A stretch of 64,000 bases of DNA from Sideroxydans sp. (GCA_028710605.1 JAQTTU010000002.1:215005-279004); one strand, 5' to 3'. Shown: positions 50,280-60,374, counted from the first letter of the stretch. Translations and numbers: made by a program. The notes: generated by a model from the sequence alone, not told the origin.

Positions 50280-51389
50280 ATGGAGTCATTTCACTGGGAT
50301 AAACATTTCGTCACCGGCTTGACGGAAGTGGACAAGCAGCACCACCACTTGGTGGACGTGCTCAACCAGTTCGGTGAAATGTTGACGCAGCAAGGGGGTG
50401 TGGATTTTGCCGAAATCGAAAAAGTGTTCGGCGAGCTGGCGGCTTACGCGCAATACCATTTCGCGGAAGAAGAGCGGCTGATGGATGAAACCAGCGTTGA
50501 CCAGCGCCATCAGGAACACCACCGCAGCGAGCACAACAGCTTCTTGCAGGAAGTCATACAGATGCACGGCGACATTGATCCCGGCAACCCGGATACGGCG
50601 AAGCCGCTGCTGAAATTTCTCGTGTATTGGCTGGCCTACCACATCCTCGGTTCCGACCAATCCATGGCGAAGCAGATCATCGCCATCCAGTCCGGGCAAA
50701 GTCCTACCGATGCTTTCAACACCGAAGAGCGCATGAAAGAGGGCGCGGTCGAGCCGCTGCTGCGTTCGCTGACCGGGCTGTTCCAGCAAGTATCAGAACG
50801 CAACCGCGAATTGCACGCGCTGAACGAGACGCTGGAATTGAAAGTCGCGGAACGCACGCAGGAACTGGCCGATGCCAATCACCGGTTGGAAGAAATCTCG
50901 CTGACCGACGCGCTCACCGGCCTGCCCAACCGCCGCCACGCCATGCATTGTCTGGACAAACACTGGCATGAGGCGATGACAAAGAACATGCCGCTGGCCT
51001 GCATGATGGTGGATGCCGACGGCTTCAAACAAGTCAACGACAACTACGGCCACGATGCCGGCGACGAAGTGTTGCGCCAGCTGTCAAAGAATCTGCGCTT
51101 CTCGGTGCGCACCGACGACATCGTGTGCCGCTTGGGCGGCGACGAATTTCTGATTATCTGCCCGCGCACCCACCGCGAAGGCGCGGCGCAACTCGGCGAA
51201 AAAATCCGCGCCGCCATCGCCGCGCTGCGCGTCCCCGCCGGAGCAGGAGAGTGGCGTGGCAGCATCAGCATCGGCGTGGCCGTGCGCAAAGACGGCATGG
51301 AAAATTTTGAACAGCTCATCAAGGCGGCGGACGACGGCGTATATGCCGCCAAGAAAAACGGGCGCAACTGCGTGGCGATGGCAGCCTGA
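50280..51389 (+). CDS. Hemerythrin-GGDEF diguanylate cyclase
   Basis: A 369-residue soluble protein. The hemerythrin domain (about 5-133) has the di-iron ligand pattern: His21, His60 and Glu64 (HFAEEE), His77/His81 (HQEHH), His121 and Asp126. A coiled coil (about 165-205) leads to a GGDEF domain with GGDEF at 286-290 and an RxxD inhibitory site at 277-280. It probably senses oxygen or redox state through the di-iron site and sets c-di-GMP. ATG 50280 follows AGGGGGAG. Confidence 0.93.
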   Translation: MESFHWDKHFVTGLTEVDKQHHHLVDVLNQFGEMLTQQGGVDFAEIEKVFGELAAYAQYHFAEEERLMDETSVDQRHQEHHRSEHNSFLQEVIQMHGDIDPGNPDTAKPLLKFLVYWLAYHILGSDQSMAKQIIAIQSGQSPTDAFNTEERMKEGAVEPLLRSLTGLFQQVSERNRELHALNETLELKVAERTQELADANHRLEEISLTDALTGLPNRRHAMHCLDKHWHEAMTKNMPLACMMVDADGFKQVNDNYGHDAGDEVLRQLSKNLRFSVRTDDIVCRLGGDEFLIICPRTHREGAAQLGEKIRAAIAALRVPAGAGEWRGSISIGVAVRKDGMENFEQLIKAADDGVYAAKKNGRNCVAMAA

Positions 51390-51410
51390 ATTCTGCATCA
51401 ATCGCGTGGA

Positions 51411-51430
51411 AACGCCCGTCAATAGGCGAT
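51411..51430. repeat. Family B repeat
   Basis: AACGCCCGTCAATAGGCGAT, followed by CATTGCGCATGATGGAGATG, the same extended unit as at 7844. Confidence 0.82.
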
Positions 51431-51567
51431 CTACACATTGCGCATGATGGAGATGGCCGTATTTGCTGGCTTGGCGTAGGGCGGGTATTTATATGTCCGC
51501 CCCTTCGGCTGAATTGATGCGGGCGTGTTCTGCGCATATAATCTGCGCATCATTCATGGAGGCCAAC

Positions 51568-51816
51568 ATGTCAGCCATCTGTTTCGACACCACAGCACCG
51601 AAAAAAGCCACCAACCTCAGCATCAATTCCGACCTGCTGCGCCAAGCCAAAGAACTCAACATCAATCTCTCGCAAACGGTGGAGCAGCTTCTGTCCGGGG
51701 TTGTGCGTGAGGCGAAGGAGCAGCAGTGGCGCGCGGATCATGCCGGGTTCATTGCCGCGTATAACAAACACCTCGAAGCGGAAGGCTTGCCGCTTGAGCA
51801 ATACCGGACATTTTGA
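51568..51816 (+). CDS. ccdA: CcdA-type antitoxin
   Basis: An 82-residue protein with the CcdA pattern: ribbon-helix-helix N-terminus (KKATNLSINSDLLRQAKELN) and an acidic, helical C-terminus ending in EGLPLEQYRTF. ATG 51568 follows a GGAGG ribosome site, so longer upstream frames are rejected. The gene is followed two bases later by ccdB. Confidence 0.88.
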   Translation: MSAICFDTTAPKKATNLSINSDLLRQAKELNINLSQTVEQLLSGVVREAKEQQWRADHAGFIAAYNKHLEAEGLPLEQYRTF

Positions 51817-51818
51817 CC

Positions 51819-52139
51819 ATGGCGCGCTTCGATATTTATCCCAATCCGGGACAGACGAAAAAATCCGATGTGCCGTTCCTGCTCGATGTGCAGAGCGATT
51901 TGCTGAACGAGCTGGAGAGTCGCGTCGTTGTTCCTTTGCGCAGAGTCGATCGCTTCGACAAGGTGACATTGCCGAAAAGTCTTTCGCCAGTTTTTAAAAT
52001 CGAAGGCCTCGCTTGTTTTATGGAAACGCCAAAATTGGCTGCTGTCCCTGCCAAAATCCTCAAAGCTCCTATCGCTTCGTTGTCCGAACATAGCGCCACC
52101 ATCACTGCCTCGCTGGACTTCCTACTTCAAGGTTTCTAG
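51819..52139 (+). CDS. ccdB: CcdB-type toxin
   Basis: A 106-residue protein that matches CcdB (FDIYPNPGQTKKSDVPFLLD, then LLNELESRVVVPL and a C-terminal LSEHSATITASLDFLLQG). CcdB poisons DNA gyrase. The usual length is 101. It starts two bases after ccdA. Confidence 0.92.
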   Translation: MARFDIYPNPGQTKKSDVPFLLDVQSDLLNELESRVVVPLRRVDRFDKVTLPKSLSPVFKIEGLACFMETPKLAAVPAKILKAPIASLSEHSATITASLDFLLQGF

Positions 52140-52196
52140 CGCCAGAACAGCGGATTTCGCATGCTAAAATCCGCGCCCCTTATGAAAGCGCGCACC

Positions 52197-55100
52197 ATGA
52201 AACACACCACACACCCCATCGCCAAACTTCTGCAACAACGCATCCTGATTCTGGACGGAGCGATGGGCACCATGATTCAGCGTTACAAGCTGACCGAGGC
52301 CGATTATCGCGGCGCGCGTTTTGCCGATTGGCATCGCGACCTCAAGGGCAACAACGATCTGCTGCTGCTGACCAAACCGGAAGTCATCAAGGCCATTCAC
52401 CGCGAATATCTGGCGGCGGGTGCGGACATCATCGAGACCAACACCTTCGGCGCGAACGCCACCACGCTGAATGCCTACGGCATGTCGGCGCTGAATTACG
52501 AATTGAATGTGGCCGGTGCGCGTCTGGCGCGCGAGGCGTGCGATGAATACGCCACGGCGGAAAAGCCGCGCTTCGTCGCGGGTGTGCTGGGACCCACCGA
52601 CAAGACCGCCACCATCTCGCCCGACGTGAACGATCCCGCCGCGCGCAATATCACCTTCGACCAACTGGTGGCCGACTATGCCGAAGCCACGCGCGGGCTG
52701 ATCGACGGCGGCACCGATATGATTTTGATCGAGACCATTTTCGACACGCTGAATGCCAAGGCCGCCATCTTCGCGGTGCAGCAAGTGTTTGCCGAGCGCG
52801 GTGCGACGTGGCCGATCATGATTTCGGGCACGATCACCGATGCTTCGGGACGCACGCTCACCGGACAAGTCACCGAAGCTTTTTACAATTCGCTGGCACA
52901 CGCCAATCCGATTTCGATTGGTCTGAATTGCGCGCTGGGCGCGGAAGAATTGCGCCAGTATGTGCAGGAAATGTCGCGCGTCGCCAACTGCTATGTGAGT
53001 GCCCACCCCAACGCCGGACTGCCCAATCCGCTGGCGGAGAGCGGCTACGACGACACGCCGGAAAACATGGCGGGGCAGATCAAGGAGTGGGCCGAGAGCG
53101 GCTTCCTCAATATCATCGGCGGTTGCTGCGGCACTTCACCCGCATTCATCAAGGCTATCGCCGACACGGTGAAAAATATTCCGCCGCGCAAAGTCCCGGC
53201 CAATCCGGTCGAGTGCCGCCTGTCCGGTCTGGAACCATTCAACATCGGCGACGATTCGCTGTTCGTCAACGTCGGCGAGCGCTGCAATGTCACCGGCTCG
53301 GCCAAGTTCAAACGGCTGGTGCTGGAAGGCAAATACGATGAAGCGCTGGAAGTCGCCAAGCAGCAAGTGGAGAACGGCGCGCAGGTGATCGACATCAACA
53401 TGGACGAAGCCATGCTGGACGGCGAAGCCGCCATGGTGAAATTCCTCAACCTGATCGCGTCCGAGCCGGACATTTCCAAAGTGCCGCTGATGATCGACTC
53501 TTCCAAGTGGAGCATCATCGAAGCGGGCTTGAAGTGCGTGCAGGGCAAGAGCATCGTCAACTCGATTTCGCTGAAAGAAGGCGAAGAGAAATTCTTGCAG
53601 CAAGCCCGACTGGTGCGCAGCTACGGCGCGGCGGCGGTGGTGATGGCGTTTGATGAACAGGGACAGGCCGACACGTATCAGCGCAAGATTGAAATTTGCG
53701 AAAGGTCTTATCGCTTGCTGGCGGGTGACCCTGCACGTTTCAAAACTGATGCCGCCTCACTCCCTCTCCCCTTGCGGGAGAGGGTTGGGGAGAGGGGTGG
53801 TTCTTCAACGATTCACCCACTCCCTAGCCCTCCCCCGTCAAGGGGGAGGGAACAGAATGGCGATGCTGACGAAGGCATCGGCTTCCCGCCGGAAGACATC
53901 ATCTTCGACCCCAACATCTTCGCGATTGCCACCGGAATCGAAGAGCACAACAACTACGCGGTGGATTTCATCAATGCCTGCGCGTGGATTCGCAAGCATT
54001 TGCCTTACGCAAAAATTTCCGGCGGCGTGTCCAACGTGTCGTTCTCGTTCCGTGGCAACGAGCCGGTGCGCGAAGCGATCCACACCGTGTTCCTGTACCA
54101 CGCTATCAAGGCCGGCATGAACATGGGTATCGTTAACGCCGGGCAGCTCGGTGTCTATGAAGAGATTCCGAAAGAGTTGCGCGACGCGGTGGAAGACGTG
54201 GTGCTGAACCGTCATCCCGATGCGGGCGAAAAGCTGGTGAAGCTGGCGGAGAACGTCAAAGGCGGCGGCAAAGAGCAGGTAGAAGATTTGGAATGGCGCA
54301 AAGGCACGGTTCAAGAACGCCTCACCCACGCGCTGGTGCGCGGCATCACCACCTTTATCGTGGAAGACACCGAAGAAGCGCGCCAACAAGCCAAGTTCCC
54401 GGTCGAGGTGATCGAAGGCCCGCTGATGACCGGCATGAATTTCGTCGGCGATTTGTTCGGCGCGGGCAAAATGTTTTTGCCGCAAGTGGTGAAATCCGCG
54501 CGCGTGATGAAGCAAGCCGTGGCGCATCTGATCCCCTACATCGAAGCGGAAAAACTGCGCTCGGGCGACACCAGCACCAAAGGCAAAATCGTCATGGCCA
54601 CTGTAAAGGGCGACGTACACGACATCGGCAAAAACATCGTCACCGTGGTGTTGCAGTGCAACAATTTTGAAGTGGTGAACATGGGCGTGATGGTACCGTG
54701 CCAGCAAATCCTCGACACCGCGCGCGAACACAAAGCCGACGTGATCGGCCTCTCCGGCCTCATCACGCCGTCGCTGGAAGAAATGGCGCATGTGGCGAAA
54801 GAGATGGAACGCCAGGGCTTCAACATTCCGCTGCTGATCGGCGGTGCGACCACCTCGCGCGTGCATACGGCGGTGAAGATCGAACCGAATTATCCGAGCG
54901 GCACTACGGTGTATGTCACCGATGCCTCGCGCGCGGTGGGCGTGTGCAGCAACCTGCTGAGCACCACTTCGCGCGACAGTTACATCGCCGAGATCAAGGC
55001 AGATTACCAAGCGGCGCGTGAGCAGCATGAAGGCAAGAAGGGCAAGGCGAGTTATGTCACGTTGCAAGAGGCGCGGGCGCACGGTCTGAAAACAGATTGG

Positions 55101-56033
55101 AACAACAATTACACACCGCCCAAACCAAAACTGCTAGGCGTACAGAAACTCGAAAACTACCCGCTGGAAATCCTGGTGGACTTCATCGACTGGACGCCGT
55201 TCTTCCAGGCTTGGGAACTCTCCGGGCGTTATCCGAAAATCTTGCAGGACGAAGTGGTGGGCGAAGAAGCGCGCAAACTGTTCGCCGACGCGCAAGCCAT
55301 GCTGAAAAAAATCGTCGAAGAAAAATGGCTCAGCGCCAACGCCGTGTTCGGCCTGTTCCCGGCCAACACGGTGAACAGCGACGACATCGAAATCTACGCC
55401 GACGACAAACGCAAAAAGGTGGCGATGACCTGGCACAATCTGCGCCAGCAAACCAAAAAGCCGGAAGCCATTCCGAACTACTGTCTGGCCGACTTCGTCG
55501 CGCCCAAGGAGAGCAAAGTCAACGACTACATCGGCGCGTTCGCCGTCACCACCGGCATCGGCATTGACGCGCGCGCGGCGGAATTTGAAAAGCAGAACGA
55601 CGACTACAGCGCCATCATGCTGAAGGCGCTCGCAGACCGGCTGGCAGAGGCGTTCGCCGAGCATCTGCACCTGCGCGTGCGCCGCGAATTCTGGTCTTAC
55701 GCAGCGGATGAACAACTGAGCAACGACGACATTATCGCCGAAAAATATCGCGGCATCCGCCCCGCCCCCGGCTATCCCGCCTGCCCCGAGCACAGCGAGA
55801 AAGGCCCGTTGTTCGAGCTGCTGCAAGCGCCAAAGAATGCAGGCATCACGCTAACGGAAAGCTTCGCCATGCTGCCCACCGCAGCGGTGAGCGGCTTCTA
55901 TTTTTCGCACCCGCAAGCGCAATACTTCGCTACCGGAAAAATTGAAATAGATCAGGTCGCGGATTATGCAAAGCGCAAGGGTTGGACGCTAGAAGAGGCG
56001 GAGCGGTGGCTGGCTCCGGTGTTGAGTTACTAA
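52197..56033 (+). CDS. metH: Cobalamin-dependent methionine synthase with repeat-derived insertion
   Basis: A 1278-residue MetH: homocysteine domain (about 8-330, GGCCGTSP zinc cysteines), pterin domain (about 345-650), cobalamin domain with axial His in DVHDIGKN, and AdoMet reactivation domain (about 935-1278). It methylates homocysteine with methyl-THF. Unusually, about 50 residues (about 510-560), including [17 protein letters not shown], are inserted before [15 protein letters not shown] of the folate barrel, encoded by a family A repeat (53757-53851). ATG 52197 fits the family best. ATG 52182 and GTG/ATG 52161 remain open. Length exceeds the usual 1227-1250. Confidence 0.95.
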   Translation: MKHTTHPIAKLLQQRILILDGAMGTMIQRYKLTEADYRGARFADWHRDLKGNNDLLLLTKPEVIKAIHREYLAAGADIIETNTFGANATTLNAYGMSALNYELNVAGARLAREACDEYATAEKPRFVAGVLGPTDKTATISPDVNDPAARNITFDQLVADYAEATRGLIDGGTDMILIETIFDTLNAKAAIFAVQQVFAERGATWPIMISGTITDASGRTLTGQVTEAFYNSLAHANPISIGLNCALGAEELRQYVQEMSRVANCYVSAHPNAGLPNPLAESGYDDTPENMAGQIKEWAESGFLNIIGGCCGTSPAFIKAIADTVKNIPPRKVPANPVECRLSGLEPFNIGDDSLFVNVGERCNVTGSAKFKRLVLEGKYDEALEVAKQQVENGAQVIDINMDEAMLDGEAAMVKFLNLIASEPDISKVPLMIDSSKWSIIEAGLKCVQGKSIVNSISLKEGEEKFLQQARLVRSYGAAAVVMAFDEQGQADTYQRKIEICERSYRLLAGDPARFKTDAASLPLPLRERVGERGGSSTIHPLPSPPPSRGREQNGDADEGIGFPPEDIIFDPNIFAIATGIEEHNNYAVDFINACAWIRKHLPYAKISGGVSNVSFSFRGNEPVREAIHTVFLYHAIKAGMNMGIVNAGQLGVYEEIPKELRDAVEDVVLNRHPDAGEKLVKLAENVKGGGKEQVEDLEWRKGTVQERLTHALVRGITTFIVEDTEEARQQAKFPVEVIEGPLMTGMNFVGDLFGAGKMFLPQVVKSARVMKQAVAHLIPYIEAEKLRSGDTSTKGKIVMATVKGDVHDIGKNIVTVVLQCNNFEVVNMGVMVPCQQILDTAREHKADVIGLSGLITPSLEEMAHVAKEMERQGFNIPLLIGGATTSRVHTAVKIEPNYPSGTTVYVTDASRAVGVCSNLLSTTSRDSYIAEIKADYQAAREQHEGKKGKASYVTLQEARAHGLKTDWNNNYTPPKPKLLGVQKLENYPLEILVDFIDWTPFFQAWELSGRYPKILQDEVVGEEARKLFADAQAMLKKIVEEKWLSANAVFGLFPANTVNSDDIEIYADDKRKKVAMTWHNLRQQTKKPEAIPNYCLADFVAPKESKVNDYIGAFAVTTGIGIDARAAEFEKQNDDYSAIMLKALADRLAEAFAEHLHLRVRREFWSYAADEQLSNDDIIAEKYRGIRPAPGYPACPEHSEKGPLFELLQAPKNAGITLTESFAMLPTAAVSGFYFSHPQAQYFATGKIEIDQVADYAKRKGWTLEEAERWLAPVLSY
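53757..53851. repeat. Family A repeat inside metH, in frame
   Basis: Units CTCTCCCCTTGCGGGAGAG and CCTCCCCCGTCAAGGGGGAG lie in the metH frame without a stop, so the gene remains open. Confidence 0.88.
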
Positions 56034-56038
56034 TTGAT

Positions 56039-56668
56039 ATGGCCAAATATAAGCAAACGAAAGAAGAGTTTCTCCAACACTTGGCTGAAAACCTTGGTTT
56101 TCTAAAGGCATCATCCAGTTCATTTGATGCGGGATTTCACGGCGAAGCAAAAAGGCTTGCACTTGCAATTCGAGTGCTAGTACATGACATTGAAAAATCA
56201 AAAGCACTGCTCAGTCTTCTTGGTTTCAAAACAAAGATGGGCTTTTTTGATACAGCTTTTGATGTAAACCCAAAAAATTTAATGCCTCAACACGGTCTTG
56301 TAGGGTTACAGCTTAGTGCTGCGGATGGCAGTTATTACGCGCCACTTGAAAGGCATCGGCCGGGCAGTCCTAACAAATTTGTATTTTTTCCAGAATGGTG
56401 GAATAAAGTAGTCATTGTAGATTCCAAGAAAAATCGATTTTCTAGAAGGGAATTGGTGCTGGCATTAGCGAACAAAGATGGCGGAGGACATGTTGATCTC
56501 GCGCTGGATGAGAACTACGCAAACTTGAGCAGGAAAAATAGCGTTGGCTGGATATATTCTAACGAGACAACGCAAAAGCCAATGGAAGGTGTCGAGCTAT
56601 TCAGCGTTCGACAAATCGCCTTTGAGCTATTGAAATCAATTGAAAGACAACTTTCTAAAGCATCCTGA
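56039..56668 (+). CDS. Unknown protein, AT-richer than its neighbours
   Basis: A 209-residue protein with no recognised domain. Its N-terminus is MAKYKQTKEEFLQHLAENLG and its middle contains GFFDTAFDVNPKNLMPQHGL. The start at ATG 56039 is five bases after metH. Codons are visibly AT-richer than in metH, which suggests recent acquisition. A toxin-antitoxin pair follows it. Confidence 0.6.
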   Translation: MAKYKQTKEEFLQHLAENLGFLKASSSSFDAGFHGEAKRLALAIRVLVHDIEKSKALLSLLGFKTKMGFFDTAFDVNPKNLMPQHGLVGLQLSAADGSYYAPLERHRPGSPNKFVFFPEWWNKVVIVDSKKNRFSRRELVLALANKDGGGHVDLALDENYANLSRKNSVGWIYSNETTQKPMEGVELFSVRQIAFELLKSIERQLSKAS

Positions 56669-56725
56669 AAGTATTCACAAAGGATAATTGTTCGACACAA
56701 TGCTGAATAATAAGCAAGGAGGTAA

Positions 56726-56917
56726 ATGATGCAAATCGCAAAACAGCAAGTTGTAACTATGCTTCAGAAGCTGCCCGAGGATTGTTCGCTGGAGGATATT
56801 CAATATCACCTTTATGTGATTGAAAAAATCAAGAACGGGGTGATCAGAGCTGAAGCTGAAGGTGTCATCTCACAGCGGGATGCAGAGAAAAAATTAGCCA
56901 AATGGATACGCGAATAA
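56726..56917 (+). CDS. Antitoxin of a RelE/ParE-type pair
   Basis: A 63-residue, charged, helical protein (KLPEDCSLEDIQYHLYVIEK, ending EKKLAKWIRE) that looks like short antitoxins of the type found before ParE-like toxins. The strong ribosome site AAGGAGG lies before ATG 56726. It overlaps the toxin gene by 16 bases. Confidence 0.8.
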   Translation: MMQIAKQQVVTMLQKLPEDCSLEDIQYHLYVIEKIKNGVIRAEAEGVISQRDAEKKLAKWIRE

Positions 56918-57207
56918 GCTGGTCGCCAGAGGCACTGGATGATGTGGATGCTATCGCGTCTTATATCGCCAAGGACTCGCCGTTTTATGCGTCCGCTGTG
57001 GTGCAAAAGATTTTGGATGTCGCTAAAAGTCTGGGGAAGTTTCCGAACGTCGGTCCGATAGTTCCCGAAATTGGCGAGCCAGAATTTCGCGAGCGTTTTG
57101 TTTATAGCTATCGCGTTATCTACCGGGTGACTGCCGAACAAGTTCTTATCGTTGCCGTGATACATGGAAGAAGATTGCTTACTCCGACGCTTATTGGCTT
57201 GGAATAG
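56902..57207 (+). CDS. RelE/ParE-family toxin
   Basis: A 101-residue protein with the ParE/RelE layout: ISWSPEALDDVDAIASYIAK, two helices, then strands RFVYSYRVIYRVTAEQVLIV and HGRR. It is encoded with the small antitoxin just upstream. The exact target (gyrase or mRNA) is not certain. Confidence 0.88.
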   Translation: MDTRISWSPEALDDVDAIASYIAKDSPFYASAVVQKILDVAKSLGKFPNVGPIVPEIGEPEFRERFVYSYRVIYRVTAEQVLIVAVIHGRRLLTPTLIGLE

Positions 57208-57210
57208 CAG

Positions 57211-57283
57211 CGTAGGATGGGTTGAGCAACGCGATACCCATCGCTTGGTTTGTTGGGTATCGCTACGCTCCACCCAACCTACG
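57211..57283. repeat. Family K inverted repeat
   Basis: CGTAGGATGGGTTGAGCAAC and its partner CTCCACCCAACCTACG enclose a short spacer. Only one copy was found here. Similar CGTAGG...CCTACG units occur in other genomes. Confidence 0.75.
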
Positions 57284-57321
57284 TTTTTTACAAATATTGA
57301 TAACTAACCTGAAAGAGAAAC

Positions 57322-58008
57322 ATGACCACCCTCATCAAAACCGACACCAAACTGGGCGAAGGCGCGGAAGCGCAAGCCGGTCAAACTGTGATCGTGCATT
57401 ACACCGGCTGGCTGTTTGACGCAGCAGCGCCCGACAACAAGGACAAGAAGTTCGACAGTTCGCTCGACCGCAACGATCCGTTCAGTTTTCCGCTCGGCGG
57501 CGGGCGCGTGATCAAGGGCTGGGATATTGGCGTGGCGGGGATGAAGGAAGGCGGGTTGCGCACGCTGGTGATTCCGCCGGAGATGGGATACGGTTCGCGC
57601 GGTGCGGGCGGGGTGATTCCGCCGGATGCGACGCTGGTGTTCGAGGTGAAGCTGTTGAAAGTCGTCAAGACCGACATCGTCGATACCAAGCAGGGCGTTG
57701 GTGCGGAGGCGCATGCAGGGCAGGAGGTTTCCGTGCATTACACCGGCTGGCTGTTCGACAAGAATGCACCGGACAACAAGGGCACGAAGTTCGACAGCTC
57801 GCGCGACCGCGACGAGCCGTTCGATTTTCCGCTGGGTCAAGGCCATGTGATCCAGGGCTGGGACGAAGGCGTGCAGGGCATGAAGGTGGGCGGTCAGCGC
57901 ACGCTGGTGATCCCGCCGGAGATGGGCTACGGCAGGCAGGGTGCGGGCGGGGTGATTCCGCCGAATGCGACGCTGGTGTTCGAGGTCGAGTTGCTGGAAG
58001 TTAATTGA
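57322..58008 (+). CDS. Double-domain FKBP-type peptidyl-prolyl isomerase
   Basis: A 228-residue protein made of two FKBP domains of about 114 residues (1-113 and 115-228). Both have [20 protein letters not shown] or HVIQGWD, and IPPEMGYG. The two halves are about as similar as paralogues, so they probably came from a tandem duplication. There is no signal peptide, so it is cytoplasmic. FKBPs assist protein folding. A third FKBP gene follows. Confidence 0.93.
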   Translation: MTTLIKTDTKLGEGAEAQAGQTVIVHYTGWLFDAAAPDNKDKKFDSSLDRNDPFSFPLGGGRVIKGWDIGVAGMKEGGLRTLVIPPEMGYGSRGAGGVIPPDATLVFEVKLLKVVKTDIVDTKQGVGAEAHAGQEVSVHYTGWLFDKNAPDNKGTKFDSSRDRDEPFDFPLGQGHVIQGWDEGVQGMKVGGQRTLVIPPEMGYGRQGAGGVIPPNATLVFEVELLEVN

Positions 58009-58036
58009 TGCCAACGAAAATCCCGGGGAGACATTT

Positions 58037-58489
58037 ATGAAACGCATCACCTTTTTGCCGCTGGCCTGTTTATTATCCGTCAGCATTTTTTCAATCACCG
58101 CCTGTACGCAGCAGGCATTACCGCCAAAGGAAATTAAAGCCATGACCGAACTGATCAAAACCGACATCAAGCTGGGCGAAGGTGCTGAAGCCAAATCGGG
58201 GCAACAAGTGTCGGTGCATTACACCGGCTGGTTGTACGACGCAGCCGCGCCGGACAACAAGGGCAAGAAGTTCGACAGCTCGCGCGATCGCGGCCAGCCG
58301 TTTGGTTTTCCGCTGGGAGGCGGGCGCGTCATCAAGGGGTGGGACGTGGGCGTGGCGGGCATGAAGGTGGGCGGACAGCGCACGCTGATTATTCCCGCCA
58401 ACATGGGGTACGGCGCACGCGGTGCGGGAAATGTGATTCCGCCGAACGCGACGCTGGTGTTTGATGTGGAATTGCTGGGAGTCAAATAA
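58037..58489 (+). CDS. FKBP-type isomerase lipoprotein
   Basis: A 150-residue protein with a lipoprotein signal (about 1-22, ITACTQQ) and one FKBP domain (about 36-150, [20 protein letters not shown]...NMGYGARGAGNVIPP). The domain is closest to those in the preceding gene, so a triple duplication with addition of a signal peptide is likely. It starts 28 nt after the previous stop. Confidence 0.92.
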   Translation: MKRITFLPLACLLSVSIFSITACTQQALPPKEIKAMTELIKTDIKLGEGAEAKSGQQVSVHYTGWLYDAAAPDNKGKKFDSSRDRGQPFGFPLGGGRVIKGWDVGVAGMKVGGQRTLIIPANMGYGARGAGNVIPPNATLVFDVELLGVK

Positions 58490-58490
58490 T

Positions 58491-58538
58491 CCGTTCGTGG
58501 TGAGCCCTTCGACAGGCTCAGGGCGAACGGGTTTTTTT
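58491..58538 (+). terminator. Terminator built on a GAGCCCTTCGACAGGCTC repeat
   Basis: CCGTTCG and CGAACGG pair around an inner hairpin (GAGCCCTTCGACAGGCTC), followed by seven T residues. The sequence (CGTGGTGAGCCCTTCGACAG) is a dispersed family seen in other proteobacteria. Here it doubles as a terminator for the FKBP operon. Confidence 0.75.
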
Positions 58539-58549
58539 ATAAGCGCACG

Positions 58550-58903
58550 ATGAATCTGATCTCCAACCCGCTGCTGGTCACCGCGCTGATGCTGGCGGTG
58601 TCCAACTTGTTCATGACGTTCGCGTGGTACGGGCACTTGAAGAATTTGTCGGCATCGCCGTGGTATGTGGCGGCGCTGGCCAGTTGGGGCATCGCGCTGT
58701 TCGAGTATCTGATTCAGGTGCCGGCCAACCGCATCGGCTACACCCAGCTCAGTCTCGGCCAGTTGAAGATTTTGCAGGAAGTCATCACGCTGACCATCTT
58801 CGTGCCGTTCGCGGTGATGTATATGAACCAGCCGCTGAAGATGGATTATCTGTACGCGGGGCTGTGCCTGATGGGCGCGGTGTACTTTATTTTTAGAACT
58901 TAA
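58550..58903 (+). CDS. DUF486 (DMT superfamily) membrane protein
   Basis: A 117-residue, four-helix membrane protein of the DUF486/DMT type (TFAWYGHLKNLSASPWYVAA, then VPANRIGYTQLSLGQLKILQE). Single four-helix DMT proteins may pair as dimers. The substrate is unknown. Confidence 0.9.
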   Translation: MNLISNPLLVTALMLAVSNLFMTFAWYGHLKNLSASPWYVAALASWGIALFEYLIQVPANRIGYTQLSLGQLKILQEVITLTIFVPFAVMYMNQPLKMDYLYAGLCLMGAVYFIFRT

Positions 58904-58906
58904 GCC

Positions 58907-59017
58907 GTCATTCCGGCGCAAGCCGGAATCCAGTGCAGTTATTAAATATGCTGTTGGGTTTTGTTCCGCTTCGCGGAGTTTATTTAATTGCTGGATTCCG
59001 GCCTGCGCCGGAATGAC
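58907..59017. repeat. Family J repeat pair (GTCATTCCGGC type)
   Basis: GTCATTCCGGCGCAAGCCGG at 58907 and CTGGATTCCGGCCTGCGCCG at 58991 are inverted. This is a well-known dispersed repeat. Its right end contains an ATG (59013) that is not the mpl start. Confidence 0.85.
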
Positions 59018-59033
59018 GAAATTGGAATTGGCG

Positions 59034-60374
59034 ATGAGCAAACCAAAACACATCCACATCCTCGGCATCTGCGGCACGTTCATGGGCGGCATCGCGGCCA
59101 TCGCCAAGCAATCCGGCTATCGCGTCACCGGTTGCGATGCCAACGTGTATCCGCCGATGAGCACGCAGCTGGAAGCACAGGGCATCGAGTTGATCGAAGG
59201 CTTCGGTGTGGAGCAACTTGAACTGAAGCCGGATGTGTTCGTCATCGGCAACGTGGTGTCGCGCGGCAATCCGTTGATGGAAGAAATCCTGAACCGCAAT
59301 CTGCCTTACGCCTCCGGCCCGCAATGGCTGGCGGATACGCTGTTGCGCGACAAGTGGGTGCTGGGAGTGGCGGGTACGCACGGCAAGACCACCACCTCGT
59401 CCATGCTGGCGTGGATACTGGAATACGCGGGATTGAATCCCGGATTTTTGATTGGCGGTGTGCCGCAGAATTTCGGCATCTCGGCGCGCATCACCGACGC
59501 GGCTTTTTTCGTGATCGAGGCCGACGAATACGACACCGCCTTCTTCGACAAGCGTTCCAAGTTCGTGCACTACCATCCGCGCACCGCCGTGCTGAACAAT
59601 CTCGAATTCGATCACGCCGATATTTTTGCCGACTTGGCTGCCATCGAGACACAGTTCCATCATCTGGTGCGCACCGTGCCGGGCAACGGACTGGTGGTGT
59701 GCAACGGGCGCGAGGAATCGTTGCAACGCGTGATTCAGCGCGGGTGCTGGACACCGGTGGAGAAATTCGGCAGCAACGATGGCTGGAACATTGATGCCAA
59801 CGATCAGGTGTCGCTCAACGGTAAAGCGCAAGGCACGCTGCACTGGGATTTGCTGGGCGAGCACAATCGCATGAACGCGCTGGCCGCACTGGCGGCGGCG
59901 CGCCATGCCGGAGTGCCTGTAGATCAAGGATTGGCGGCGCTCTCCGCGTTCAGGAACGTGAAACGCCGCATGGAAGTGCGCGGCACGGTGAACGGCATCA
60001 CGGTGTATGACGACTTCGCGCACCATCCCACCGCGATCGACACGACTGTTGCAGGCTTGCGCCGAAAGATTGGCAAGGCGCGCATTCTCGCGGTGCTGGA
60101 ACCGCGTTCCAACACCATGAAATTGGGCGTGATGAAAGACGCGCTGCCGGGCAGTTTGCGCGAGGCCGATCTGGTGTTTTGCTATGCCGGAAATCTGGGC
60201 TGGGATGCGCGCGGCGCGCTTGCGCCGCTGGGCGACAAGGCGGTGGTGAAGGACGATCTCAACGAGCTGATTGAAGCCATTGCGGCGGCGGCGAAATCAG
60301 GCGACCAGATTCTGGTGATGAGCAACGGCGGCTTCGGCGGGATACACGAAAAATTGCTGAAGCGTTTTCACTGA
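59034..60374 (+). CDS. mpl: UDP-MurNAc:L-Ala-gamma-D-Glu-meso-DAP ligase
   Basis: A 446-residue Mur-ligase family enzyme that recycles peptidoglycan peptide onto UDP-MurNAc. It has HILGICGTFMGGIA, the ATP-binding GTHGKTTTSSML and later EHNRMNALAA and DDFAHHPTAI. ATG 59034 (after GGAATTG) gives MSKPKHIHILG. An ATG at 59013 falls in repeat J. The length fits the family. Confidence 0.95.
   Translation: MSKPKHIHILGICGTFMGGIAAIAKQSGYRVTGCDANVYPPMSTQLEAQGIELIEGFGVEQLELKPDVFVIGNVVSRGNPLMEEILNRNLPYASGPQWLADTLLRDKWVLGVAGTHGKTTTSSMLAWILEYAGLNPGFLIGGVPQNFGISARITDAAFFVIEADEYDTAFFDKRSKFVHYHPRTAVLNNLEFDHADIFADLAAIETQFHHLVRTVPGNGLVVCNGREESLQRVIQRGCWTPVEKFGSNDGWNIDANDQVSLNGKAQGTLHWDLLGEHNRMNALAALAAARHAGVPVDQGLAALSAFRNVKRRMEVRGTVNGITVYDDFAHHPTAIDTTVAGLRRKIGKARILAVLEPRSNTMKLGVMKDALPGSLREADLVFCYAGNLGWDARGALAPLGDKAVVKDDLNELIEAIAAAAKSGDQILVMSNGGFGGIHEKLLKRFH

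Noticed and set aside
59013..59033. Earlier start codon for mpl
   Set aside because: That ATG belongs to repeat J, and the downstream ATG 59034 gives the conserved N-terminus and a ribosome site.
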